A DNA stretch of 19,628 nucleotides, taken from positions 1 through 19,628 of the forward strand of contig URLU01000015.1 in assembly GCA_900548765.1 (NCBI GenBank), read 5' to 3'. The notes beneath the pieces are model-generated. The model was not told where the DNA came from. It did not search any database and worked only from the letters and a program-made list of their open reading frames with translations. Of the stretch, positions 1 to 7,162 are shown piece by piece. This stretch comes from an uncultured Lachnobacterium sp. GTDB lineage: Bacteria > Bacillota > Clostridia > Lachnospirales > Lachnospiraceae. How positions within the stretch are numbered: the first letter of the stretch is position 1; the number at the start of each line of letters is the position of its first letter. Made by a program: the position numbers and the translations under genes.

Positions 1-217
1 GTCCCAGTATGCCAAGAATTATTGTAACTGCTCCAAATATAAAGCAGATAGGGGAAACATAGTCGATAAAGCCCTTAGTATCCTTTACCTTTTTAAGCTC
101 CTCCGGTGCTAAAAACATCTTGCTTATTTTGTTGCTGCTTCTCATGTTGATTGTCGAGCATATGAGATAGATTCCCAGACCAATTATTACTATATCTAAT
201 ATATTTGTTGTTGACAT
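1..217 (-). CDS. small membrane protein, N-terminal part only
   Basis: A minus-strand reading frame starts with ATG at 215-217 and is still open at the window edge, giving 72 codons. The start is supported by an AAGGAGAG ribosome binding site just upstream. The visible protein begins MSTTNILDIVIIGLGIYLIC, a hydrophobic helix at about residues 6-21. A polar, Lys/Glu-rich stretch follows (about 25-48), and a second hydrophobic helix begins near residue 50 (YVSPICFIFGAVTIILGILG), so it is probably a membrane protein with a short loop between two helices. I do not recognise a family and assign no function. It is divergent from the receiver operon at 392. The C-terminus lies outside the window. 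Confidence 0.7.
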   Translation of the reverse strand, partial: MSTTNILDIVIIGLGIYLICSTINMRSSNKISKMFLAPEELKKVKDTKGFIDYVSPICFIFGAVTIILGILG

Positions 218-328
218 TTTTTCTCTCCTTCACAAATCACTATTATACTTTTTCAACTCAATTATTTCAACTTCTATTTTGAGACCAAAATAGCAGAACA
301 AAATAGGTTTCTAGTCCCATATTAATCA

Positions 329-357
329 TTGATTTAAAGTTTTATTTATAGTAAAAT
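329..357 (+). promoter_or_regulatory. sigma-A-type promoter for the receiver/CheX-like operon
   Basis: TTGATT (329-334) and TAAAAT (352-357) are separated by exactly 17 nt, with the ATG of the receiver gene 35 nt downstream. No good flagellar sigma-28 match at the required spacing is seen. Confidence 0.55.
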
Positions 358-391
358 GTGATATATAATTATTTAAGGAGCATGATGATAA

Positions 392-766
392 ATGTTAAAC
401 AATTTTAAAGTTTTAATATGTGATGATTCTATCCTCGCACGCAAACAGCTCAAGGACATTATTTCCACTCTGGGAAATCCTACTTTTATTGAAGCATCAG
501 ACGGCCAAGAGGCAATTGACAAATATAAAGCAAACAAACCAGATATGGTATTTCTCGACATTGTTATGCCTAAAAAGGATGGAAATATTGTAATCAGTGA
601 AATTATCGAATATGACCCAAACGCTACTATTATCATAGCATCTTCAGTTGGAACACAATCCCAGCTCAAATGTGCCCTTCAGGCAGGAGCTAAGGATTTT
701 GTCCAGAAACCTCTTGATAAGCAGCTCATTATTGATGTTATTGAGAAATATACTGAAGGGAGATAG
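392..766 (+). CDS. single-domain CheY-like response regulator
   Basis: A 124-residue stand-alone receiver domain with no output domain, the usual size for CheY/Spo0F-type proteins. Receiver landmarks are present: acidic pair D11-D12, phospho-acceptor D56 in the MVFLDIVMPKKDG strand/loop, S84/S85 at the switch Thr/Ser position, and K106 in the KP motif. It should be phosphorylated by a histidine kinase and act by protein-protein contact in the cytoplasm. The start at 392 has AAGGAG at 375-380; ATGs at 382 and 385 lead to an early stop or lie out of frame. The next gene begins 3 nt after the stop and carries a CheX-like domain, so the pair probably forms a regulator plus phosphatase or adaptor module. 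The cognate kinase is not visible; the hybrid kinases at the far end of the window are distant and carry their own receivers. Confidence 0.9.
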   Translation: MLNNFKVLICDDSILARKQLKDIISTLGNPTFIEASDGQEAIDKYKANKPDMVFLDIVMPKKDGNIVISEIIEYDPNATIIIASSVGTQSQLKCALQAGAKDFVQKPLDKQLIIDVIEKYTEGR

Positions 767-769
767 ATA

Positions 770-1672
770 ATGTATACTCAATTTTTTGGAACCTATTTAT
801 TATCAAAAAATTATGTTAATACAGAGCAATTATTTGATGCTATGCAAAAAGTATCTTCCCAGCATATGAAACTTGGCACTCTGGCAATTCATGCAGGTCT
901 TATGACAGCTTCTGAAGTTGACAGTATTGTGGTTGAGCAGACTCATCAGGACAAGCGTTTTGGCGAGCTTGCTATCGAGATGGGCTATCTGACAGAGAAT
1001 CAGGTTATGGATTTGCTTAAGACACAGGGACCTGATTATCTGCTATTAGGTCAGATTCTTGTTGATGAGCATATTTTAACCAACAGTGATTTGGAAAATA
1101 TCATTGCTGATTACAGATTAAGTAACGAGATTCTTGATTTGGATATGAAGATTGAAAATCAAGCTGTTTTCTATAAATTGTTTGATAAATTTTTCCTTAC
1201 CTCACAGACTCCTGTTACCAGCTTTGGTCGTATGTACCTGGAGCTCTTATTCAATAACTTTGTACGTTTTGTAGGTGAGGACTTTACTCCTTTTGCAGCG
1301 GATGTGTGTACAGAATTTCCAGCTGAGTGCTGTGTTGGTCAGGAGGTTCTCGGTGATTATTCCATAACCTCATACATCAGCATGGATGAAGCCACAGCTA
1401 TTACATTCGCTTCCAGATATGTAGGTGATGAATTTGATTCTTATGATGAGTATGTTAAGGCATCCCTGGAGGATTTCCTTAATCTGCACAATGGATTGTT
1501 TATTGTAAACTGTTCAAACACTAAGTCACTAGAATTATCTATATCTGCACCGGCACATTATGATGATTCTCTTATTGAATTCGAGTATACTACATATCAT
1601 TTTCCTATATTGTACTCATTTGGTACTTTGCACTTCATCATTGAAGTTAAAAAGACCTGTGAGGTCAATTAA
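770..1672 (+). CDS. four MshEN-like 29-residue repeats fused to a CheX-like domain
   Basis: A 300-residue soluble protein in two parts. Residues 5-115 hold four copies of a 24-residue motif separated by 5-residue spacers: 5-28, 34-57, 63-86 and 92-115, with Gly at 7, 36, 65 and 94 in exact 29-residue phase. Repeats 2 and 3 fit the known c-di-GMP-binding MshEN half-motif best (basic residue at position 1, Gly at 3 and 10, Gln at 24), while repeats 1 and 4 lack the second Gly (N14, H101). Residues of about 150-295 resemble the CheX/CheC phosphatase fold, with a helix containing D235-x-x-N238 and G242 where CheX has ExxN. It starts 3 nt after the receiver gene with GGGAG at 758-762. Inference: a nucleotide-sensing partner of the upstream CheY-like protein. 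Repeat structure is seen directly; c-di-GMP binding and phosphatase activity are predictions. Confidence 0.72.
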   Translation: MYTQFFGTYLLSKNYVNTEQLFDAMQKVSSQHMKLGTLAIHAGLMTASEVDSIVVEQTHQDKRFGELAIEMGYLTENQVMDLLKTQGPDYLLLGQILVDEHILTNSDLENIIADYRLSNEILDLDMKIENQAVFYKLFDKFFLTSQTPVTSFGRMYLELLFNNFVRFVGEDFTPFAADVCTEFPAECCVGQEVLGDYSITSYISMDEATAITFASRYVGDEFDSYDEYVKASLEDFLNLHNGLFIVNCSNTKSLELSISAPAHYDDSLIEFEYTTYHFPILYSFGTLHFIIEVKKTCEVN

Positions 1673-1732
1673 AATCGCTTTTAGAATGTGTACGCGCACA
1701 CTAATTGGGAATTAACCCATATACGAAAGAGT

Positions 1733-1763
1733 AAAAGAGCAGGTTCTTAAGACCTGCTCTTTT
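1733..1763. terminator. bidirectional intrinsic terminator between the CheX-like gene and thrC
   Basis: A perfect 12-bp stem pairs 1733-1744 with 1752-1763 around a 7-nt loop. The stem ends in AAAA on the left and TTTT on the right, so it can work on both strands: 60 nt after the plus-strand gene and 20 nt after the thrC stop. Confidence 0.85.
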
Positions 1764-1782
1764 GCTATCACAATTCTTTATT

Positions 1783-3273
1783 CTATTTGCCAAGGAAGCT
1801 TCTCACTGCATCCACCATCTCATCTACCTCACATACTGTATCATGAAGTATCTCAGCACTTCTGATGTCCTCAATAGCCTGTGGTACTGCCACATTTCCA
1901 ATTCTTGAAAGCTCATCCACAAGCTCAAAATCTGTCTTTGAATCGTAGGCTGGGTCAATTGCGTCCATTACGCTTCTTGTGAATTTAAATGGACTTGCTG
2001 TTGATGCAATTACAGTCTTTGTGGCTGTATCGCCTGTCTCCTCTTTGTACTTGGCATATACACCTGCGGCAACTGCTGTATGTGTATCTATGATATAGCC
2101 TGTCTTATCGTACAAGGTCTTGATTACTTCTGCTGTCTCCTTCTCGCTGGTGTAGTTGCCATAGAAGTCCTTGAGCTTGTCCTTCATATCCTCTGAGATT
2201 GAGTACTCTCCTGCTGTTGTGAGGGCTTTCATAAGCTCTGCATTCTTTGCAGCATCATTTCCTGCGATTCTGTATATTAGTCTCTCAAGGTTTGATGAAA
2301 TAAGAATATCCATCGATGGAGAATTTGTAAGGATAAACTCTCTGTTTTTGTTGTAGGTACCTGATTTAAAGAAATCAAACAATACCTTGTTCTCATTTGA
2401 CGCACAGATTAATTTTGCAATTGGAAGTCCCATATTCTTAGCATAATATGCTGCAAGTATGTTTCCAAAGTTACCTGTTGGAACAACTACGTTAATCTTC
2501 TCGTCCTTAGCAATCTCTCCGTTTGCAAAAAGCTTGGCGTATGCGTATACATAGTAGACAATCTGTGGTACCAGACGTCCGATATTAATAGAGTTAGCTG
2601 ATGAGAACTGATAACCTGCATCATCCATCTCCTTTGCCAGAGCCTTGTCATTAAACATCTGTTTAACGCCGGTCTGTGCCTGATCAAAGTTACCATTTAT
2701 ACCTACTACATGTGTGTTTGCCCCCTTCTGGGTAACCATCTGTTTCTCCTGTATAGGGCTTACACCATGCTTTGGATAAAATACTACAATCTTGGTTCCC
2801 TCTACATCTGCGAAGCCAGCCAAGGCTGCCTTTCCGGTGTCTCCTGATGTAGCTGTAAGAATCACAATGTCATTTTTTACATTATTTTTTCTTGCAGAGG
2901 TTATAAGCAAATGAGGTAAAATCGATAATGCCATATCCTTAAAAGCAATTGTCGAGCCATGGAACAGTTCCAAATAGTATGCTCCGTCAGCAGATACCAG
3001 TGGAGCAATCTCCTCTGTGTCAAATTTGCTGTCATAAGCCTTATTGATACAAGCCTTTAACTCTTTCTCAGTAAAATCTGTAAAAAATTCCTTCATTACA
3101 GCATATGCGGTCTCCTGATAAGACATCTCTGCCAATTCCTCAATCGCATACCTGAGCTCTGGGATTCGCTCTGGAACAAAAAGTCCTCCATCATCTGCAA
3201 GTCCTTTAAGTATAGCCTGTGATGCTGTCAATTTAACATCAGCATTTCTTGTACTAGAATACATTAAGTCCAT
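1783..3273 (-). CDS. thrC: threonine synthase
   Basis: PLP-dependent enzyme converting O-phospho-L-homoserine to L-threonine and phosphate in the cytoplasm, the last step of threonine synthesis. The 496-residue length fits the long bacterial class. The N-terminal domain has YSSTRN at the start and the LADDGGLFVPE region. The Schiff-base lysine is K112 in HGSTIAFKDMAL, and the phosphate-cup segment is TATSGDTGKAA (about 141-150). The start is supported by GAGG about 7 nt upstream; a second ATG three codons in is less well placed. It is a single-gene unit with its own promoter (3314-3342) and a terminator shared with the converging gene. Threonine feeds isoleucine synthesis, consistent with the branched-chain genes nearby. 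No other threonine-pathway gene is present. Confidence 0.97.
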   Translation of the reverse strand: MDLMYSSTRNADVKLTASQAILKGLADDGGLFVPERIPELRYAIEELAEMSYQETAYAVMKEFFTDFTEKELKACINKAYDSKFDTEEIAPLVSADGAYYLELFHGSTIAFKDMALSILPHLLITSARKNNVKNDIVILTATSGDTGKAALAGFADVEGTKIVVFYPKHGVSPIQEKQMVTQKGANTHVVGINGNFDQAQTGVKQMFNDKALAKEMDDAGYQFSSANSINIGRLVPQIVYYVYAYAKLFANGEIAKDEKINVVVPTGNFGNILAAYYAKNMGLPIAKLICASNENKVLFDFFKSGTYNKNREFILTNSPSMDILISSNLERLIYRIAGNDAAKNAELMKALTTAGEYSISEDMKDKLKDFYGNYTSEKETAEVIKTLYDKTGYIIDTHTAVAAGVYAKYKEETGDTATKTVIASTASPFKFTRSVMDAIDPAYDSKTDFELVDELSRIGNVAVPQAIEDIRSAEILHDTVCEVDEMVDAVRSFLGK

Positions 3274-3313
3274 TTCTTACCTCACATTTCATCAACTAAA
3301 TTTTGTTATGAAC

Positions 3314-3342
3314 AGTATAATAAATTTCATATATCAAATCAA
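3314..3342 (-). promoter_or_regulatory. sigma-A-type promoter for thrC
   Basis: On the minus strand TTGATT (3342-3337) and TATACT (3319-3314) are separated by 17 nt, 41 nt before the thrC start codon. Confidence 0.6.
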
Positions 3343-3399
3343 CATTAAAAATGCTACAATATATTGTAAATACTAATATTTTTTTCTAAGGAGTTCACA

Positions 3400-4200
3400 A
3401 TGCTGCCTGGTGTATATGTTGCCACCCGCAAAGACAAAAGTATATATTATCGTTCAAATATAACCTTCCATAACAAGCATATAAGTCTCGGAAGCTATGA
3501 CACAGAAAATGCCGCAAACCAGGCATACCGCGTTGCTTCAGCTATTTTAGCCGGTAAGGATTCAATCGAAAATTCCTTTTACCAGACCTATGCCCTGCCC
3601 TTTGAAAAAATAGTAGCTCTTATCAATTTCAGAGATAATAACATGTATATTCCTACACCTATATATCTCAGGAAAAACTATTTTAGTTATTATCTGAGTA
3701 TTAATCAGGAATTAAAATTCGATATTGATGACCTCTTTTACTACTCTGAGCACAAAATCATGCAGCGTCAGGGACACCTCTTTGTAAATGATTTTGGCAT
3801 GCAGGTCACTATTTTAAGCCGATATGGGATAAAGCCCCATTCAGTCCTTGGAAGGGACTACTGCTTCATAAATGATGACCCAACTGATTTCAGATACTCA
3901 AATATTGAAGTCATAAATCCATACTTTGGTGTATCAAGAATCGAGTCCCACGGAGGCAGCTATCTGTACCACACCAAGCTCCATATAAAAGGAAATTTTA
4001 CCATTGGTACCTACTCATCACCGGAGCGTGCCGCCATCGCCTACAATAAGGCTGTTGATTTGGCCCACGCTGCTGGAATAAGCAAGAATTTCCCTGAAAA
4101 CTACATCGAGACACTTTCCGGAAAAGAGTATGCCGACATATATTCAAAGCTTAAAATCTCCGCTAAATTCACTGATTATTTAAAAGGACTCCCTCGGTAA
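3400..4200 (+). CDS. orphan protein with two AP2-like modules around a degenerate HNH-like segment
   Basis: A 266-residue soluble protein with TAAGGAG 6 nt before ATG. Two segments have the pattern of AP2/ERF-like DNA-binding modules, i.e. beta strands, a Gly-x-[YF] turn, then an Ala-rich helix: residues about 4-50 (ISLGSYDTENAANQAYRVAS) and about 177-222 (FTIGTYSSPERAAIAYNKAV). Between them, FINDDPTDFRYSNIEVIN (about 156-173) matches the second half of an HNH homing-endonuclease motif (Asp-x2-Asn-x-Arg-x2-NLE), but the first catalytic His (HHxDG) is replaced by DYCFINDD. Inference: a DNA-binding protein derived from an AP2-HNH nuclease that has probably lost cleavage activity. It stands alone, with genes converging downstream and thrC divergent upstream. 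Function unknown. No evidence of recent transfer in its base composition. Confidence 0.75.
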   Translation: MLPGVYVATRKDKSIYYRSNITFHNKHISLGSYDTENAANQAYRVASAILAGKDSIENSFYQTYALPFEKIVALINFRDNNMYIPTPIYLRKNYFSYYLSINQELKFDIDDLFYYSEHKIMQRQGHLFVNDFGMQVTILSRYGIKPHSVLGRDYCFINDDPTDFRYSNIEVINPYFGVSRIESHGGSYLYHTKLHIKGNFTIGTYSSPERAAIAYNKAVDLAHAAGISKNFPENYIETLSGKEYADIYSKLKISAKFTDYLKGLPR

Positions 4201-4219
4201 AAGGAAGTCCTTTATTTTT
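4183..4219 (+). terminator. intrinsic terminator overlapping the end of the AP2/HNH-like gene
   Basis: Stem 4183-4190 pairs with 4206-4213, extended past one mismatch by CC/GG, followed by ATTTTTC. The stem begins inside the last codons of the gene and ends beside the converging leuD stop, so the gene end is very compact. Confidence 0.75.
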
Positions 4220-4708
4220 CTACTTCTGATTGATGTAGTTTACAAGCCCTTCACAGTCTATGATTTTTTGCATAAATGGTGGAAACGCCTGTCCCTCAAA
4301 CTTCTGTCCTGTTGTGACATCAGTGATTATACCCGAGTCAAAATCAACCTCTACTTCATCCCCTGCTGAGATTGCAATTGCAGCCTCCGGGCACTCAATA
4401 ATAGGAAGACCTATGTTGATAGCATTTCTGTAAAAAATTCTGGCAAAGGTCTCTGCGATGACACAGCTTACCCCGGATGCCTTGATAGACAATGGTGCAT
4501 GCTCTCTTGAAGAACCACATCCAAAGTTCTTGTTCGCCACGATGATGTCACCCGGTTTGACATTTTTCACAAAATCCTTATCAATATCTTCCATACAATG
4601 TGTTGCAAGCTCCTTTGGATCCGAAGAATTAAGGTATCTTGCAGGGATAATAACATCAGTATCTACGTTATCTCCATATTTGAATACTCTACCATGTGCA
4701 GCCTTCAT
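4220..4708 (-). CDS. leuD: 3-isopropylmalate dehydratase small subunit
   Basis: Small (swivel) subunit of isopropylmalate isomerase, which with LeuC interconverts 2- and 3-isopropylmalate in leucine synthesis. With the ATG at 4706-4708 the protein is 162 residues, typical of the short bacterial/archaeal-like LeuD. Conserved features: GDNVDTDVIIPARYL near residues 12-26 and the NFGCGSSREHAPL loop (61-73) that contacts substrate. The frame is open five codons further up to a TTG at 4723, but that would place the GGAGG ribosome binding site inside the gene; the site sits 8 nt before the ATG, so the ATG is preferred. The gene begins 17 nt after the leuC stop (4726-4728) and is cotranscribed with it. 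leuB does not follow. Confidence 0.96.
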   Translation of the reverse strand: MKAAHGRVFKYGDNVDTDVIIPARYLNSSDPKELATHCMEDIDKDFVKNVKPGDIIVANKNFGCGSSREHAPLSIKASGVSCVIAETFARIFYRNAINIGLPIIECPEAAIAISAGDEVEVDFDSGIITDVTTGQKFEGQAFPPFMQKIIDCEGLVNYINQK

Positions 4709-4725
4709 TAATCCGTCCTCCAATC

Positions 4726-5988
4726 CTATACAACTTCATCTGGTCCTGAGATTTTACCTGTGATAGCACTAGCTGCAGCAACAGCAGGGCTTGCCAGATA
4801 TACCTCTGACTCTACATGTCCCATTCTGCCGACGAAGTTACGATTTGTGGTAGAGACACATCTCTCTCCCTCTGCCATAACTCCCATATAACCGCCCAGA
4901 CAAGGTCCACAGGTTGGAGTGCTGACGATTGCTCCTGCCTCAACAAAGGTACGAAGCAGTCCCTCTTCCATCGCATCCAGGTAAATCTTCTGGGTTGCTG
5001 GAATAACGATTACTCTGACGCCCTTCTTGCATTTTTTCCCTTTCATGATGGATGCCGCTATTCTAAGGTCATCCATTCTTCCATTTGTACAAGAACCAAT
5101 AACTACCTGATCTATTTTAACTTCTCCTACTTCATCGATAGTTCTTGTGTTTTCCGGAAGATGTGGGAAAGCAACTGTTGGCTTAAGTGTGCTTAAGTCG
5201 ATTGTGTATTTTTCATCATATACAGCATCCTCATCTGCCTGATATTCTACGAATGCTCTCTGTGAATGTTCCTTCATATAGGCTCTTGTCAAATCGTCTA
5301 CTGGGAAAATACCATTTTTACCACCAGCCTCAATTGCCATATTTGCAATTGTAAGTCTGTCATCCATTGAAAGATACTGTATGCCATCACCAACAAATTC
5401 CATTGATTTGTAAAGTGCGCCATCCACACCAATCATTCCGATTATGTGCAGGATAATATCCTTTCCGCTGACCCACTTTGCAGGCTTTCCTGTCAGGTTA
5501 AACCTGATGGCTGAAGGCACCTTAAACCAAGCCTTGCCAGTAGCCATCCCAGCGGCCATATCTGTACTTCCAACACCTGTAGAAAATGCCCCCAGTGCAC
5601 CATATGTACATGTGTGGGAATCCGCTCCAATAATTACGTCTCCTGCAACTGTAAGTCCTTTTTCAGGTAATAAAGCATGCTCAATACCCATTTCTCCAAC
5701 ATCAAAATAATTACTTATCTCATTCTTACATGCAAACTCTCTAACGCATTTGCAATGCTGTGCAGATTTAATATCTTTATTTGGAACAAAATGGTCCATA
5801 ACAAGTGCTATTTTATCCTTATGAAATACTCCATCCACATTCATTTTCTCAATCTCATGAATAGCAACTGGTGAAGTAATGTCATTGCCAAGCACAAGAT
5901 CCAAATCAGCTTCTATAAGCTGACCTGCTGCTACTGAATCAAGTCCGGCATGTGCAGCAAGAATCTTCTGTGTCATTGTCATTCCCAT
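4726..5988 (-). CDS. leuC: 3-isopropylmalate dehydratase large subunit
   Basis: Aconitase-family subunit carrying the 4Fe-4S cluster for the isomerisation of 2-isopropylmalate to 3-isopropylmalate in leucine synthesis. Length is 420 residues, the shorter clostridial/archaeal-like form. The three cluster cysteines are C300 (VIGSCTNGR), C360 and C363 (TPTCGPCLGG). Other family signatures are DHFVPNKD (65-72) and GADSHTCTYGALG (121-133). The start at 5988 has GGAGG 9 nt upstream; in-frame ATGs at codons 3 and 5 are less well spaced. It is followed by leuD, and its promoter faces a LysR gene, the usual arrangement for a regulator and its target. Confidence 0.97.
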   Translation of the reverse strand: MGMTMTQKILAAHAGLDSVAAGQLIEADLDLVLGNDITSPVAIHEIEKMNVDGVFHKDKIALVMDHFVPNKDIKSAQHCKCVREFACKNEISNYFDVGEMGIEHALLPEKGLTVAGDVIIGADSHTCTYGALGAFSTGVGSTDMAAGMATGKAWFKVPSAIRFNLTGKPAKWVSGKDIILHIIGMIGVDGALYKSMEFVGDGIQYLSMDDRLTIANMAIEAGGKNGIFPVDDLTRAYMKEHSQRAFVEYQADEDAVYDEKYTIDLSTLKPTVAFPHLPENTRTIDEVGEVKIDQVVIGSCTNGRMDDLRIAASIMKGKKCKKGVRVIVIPATQKIYLDAMEEGLLRTFVEAGAIVSTPTCGPCLGGYMGVMAEGERCVSTTNRNFVGRMGHVESEVYLASPAVAAASAITGKISGPDEVV

Positions 5989-6029
5989 ATGTATCGTCCT
6001 CCTAGTTAATATACAGATGTCAATCTTAA

Positions 6030-6040
6030 TGTGAGTGAAC
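6030..6040 (+). promoter_or_regulatory. 11-base sequence shared with the ilvN promoter
   Basis: TGTGAGTGAAC, 42 nt upstream of the leuC start and on the strand opposite to leuC. The same 11 bases occur at the ilvN transcription start region (13405-13415). A candidate regulator site for the branched-chain genes; the protein is unknown. Confidence 0.35.
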
Positions 6041-6108
6041 CAATTAACATCTTATCAATATGAATCTTATCATATGTATATCTATAATAAAAATACATAA
6101 TAAACATA

Positions 6109-6137
6109 TTTACCATAACTTTGTTTTATGATAAAAT
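6109..6137 (+). promoter_or_regulatory. candidate promoter of the LysR-DUF6062 operon
   Basis: TTTACC (6109-6114) and TAAAAT (6132-6137) are 17 nt apart. The -10 overlaps an ATGATAA word that recurs in this intergenic region, which would suit autoregulation. It implies a leader of about 110 nt. Confidence 0.45.
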
Positions 6138-6198
6138 GAGCATAGCGAAATATTATCAGACGCGGAGTGCATAGCACGGATGCGCATAATGCATCATC

Positions 6199-6222
6199 TA
6201 TCATGTGCATTTACACATGATA
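6199..6222 (+). promoter_or_regulatory. perfect dyad in the LysR leader
   Basis: TATCATGTG (6199-6207) and CACATGATA (6214-6222) form a perfect 9-bp inverted repeat around 6 nt, about 20 nt before the GGAGG of the LysR gene. No run of T follows, so it is not an intrinsic terminator. It could be an operator or an mRNA hairpin. Confidence 0.45.
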
Positions 6223-6256
6223 AAATAAGTTAAAAAGCATCAGGAGGATTTGCCTT

Positions 6257-7162
6257 ATGAATCAGAATTTATCATCCTATTGGATATTCTATACAGTTGC
6301 AAATGCAGGAAATATTTCAAAAGCAGCTAAGGAATTGTACATAAGCCAGCCAGCTATAAGTAAATCTATTCAAAAGCTTGAGGAAAGCTTAAACTGCAAG
6401 CTTTTTTCAAGAAGCTCAAGAGGAGTTGTCCTGACCACGGAGGGAAATCTCTTATACGGACATGTGAAGGATGCCTTTGAGACACTGGGGGCAGGCGAGG
6501 AAAAATTAAAGCGTTCCATAGAGCTCGGCGTAGGCCACATCAATATTGGTGTCAGTGCTACTCTGTGCAAGTATATGCTTATGCCATATTTAAAGGAATT
6601 CATAAAGAGAAATCCTCATATCAGCATATCCATAAGCTGTCAGTCTACCAATGAAACCCTGAGGCTTCTTGACGACAACAAGATTGACATAGGTCTGATT
6701 GGAAAACCAAACACCCTCAAAAACATAAACTTCTACTATCTAGACAATATCAAGGATATTTTTGTAGCAAACAAAGAATACCTGAGAAACTTAAGTGCCA
6801 GAGGCATTAAGAAAAACGAGATTCTGGAAAACTCCACTCTCATGCTCCTGGACAAAAACAACATGACCCGTCAGTATATAGATGATTATTTACAGGAAAA
6901 TCAGATTGAGGTTGCAGATACAATTGATATTTCCAACATGGATCTCCTTATTGATTTTGCAAAAATTGGTGTAGGCGTTGCCTGTGTTATCAAGCGCTTC
7001 GTAGCCAGGGAGCTTGCCGACGGAACACTTGTTGAAATTCCACTTGGCATACCTATTCATGAGCGAGAGGTTGGATTTGCCTACAAGGAAACTGCAAATC
7101 CATCCAATTCACTCCTTGAATTTGTTGACTTTTTCAAAAGCTATAACCCGGAGGATAATTAA
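6257..7162 (+). CDS. LysR-family transcriptional regulator
   Basis: A 301-residue LysR-type regulator. The N-terminal winged helix-turn-helix is clear: FYTVANAGNISKAAKELYIS then QPAISKSIQKLEESL (about 11-45), followed by LFSRSSRGVVLTTEG. The effector-binding domain runs from about residue 92 (GHINIGVSATLCKYMLMPYL) to the end, with the usual DLLIDFAKIGVGVACVIKRF segment near 230. GGAGG lies at 6243-6247. It is divergent from leuCD, so regulation of leucine synthesis is a reasonable inference, possibly with 2-isopropylmalate or another pathway intermediate as ligand, but no residue shows ligand identity. Its stop codon abuts the ATG of the DUF6062 gene, implying translational coupling. Confidence 0.9.
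   Translation: MNQNLSSYWIFYTVANAGNISKAAKELYISQPAISKSIQKLEESLNCKLFSRSSRGVVLTTEGNLLYGHVKDAFETLGAGEEKLKRSIELGVGHINIGVSATLCKYMLMPYLKEFIKRNPHISISISCQSTNETLRLLDDNKIDIGLIGKPNTLKNINFYYLDNIKDIFVANKEYLRNLSARGIKKNEILENSTLMLLDKNNMTRQYIDDYLQENQIEVADTIDISNMDLLIDFAKIGVGVACVIKRFVARELADGTLVEIPLGIPIHEREVGFAYKETANPSNSLLEFVDFFKSYNPEDN

Noticed and set aside
333..357. Possible sigma-28 flagellar promoter (TAAAGTTT) before the CheY-like gene
   Set aside because: The GATA-like -10 falls at the wrong spacing (18 rather than about 15), while a sigma-A promoter with 17-nt spacing fits.
4709..4723. TTG start for leuD
   Set aside because: It would put the GGAGG ribosome binding site inside the gene; the ATG at 4708 is correctly spaced.
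6150..6240. T-box or other riboswitch in the LysR leader
   Set aside because: No GGTGG-type T-box sequence, specifier-loop context or terminator is present; its hairpin only resembles a T-box stem near 11430-11453 by sequence.
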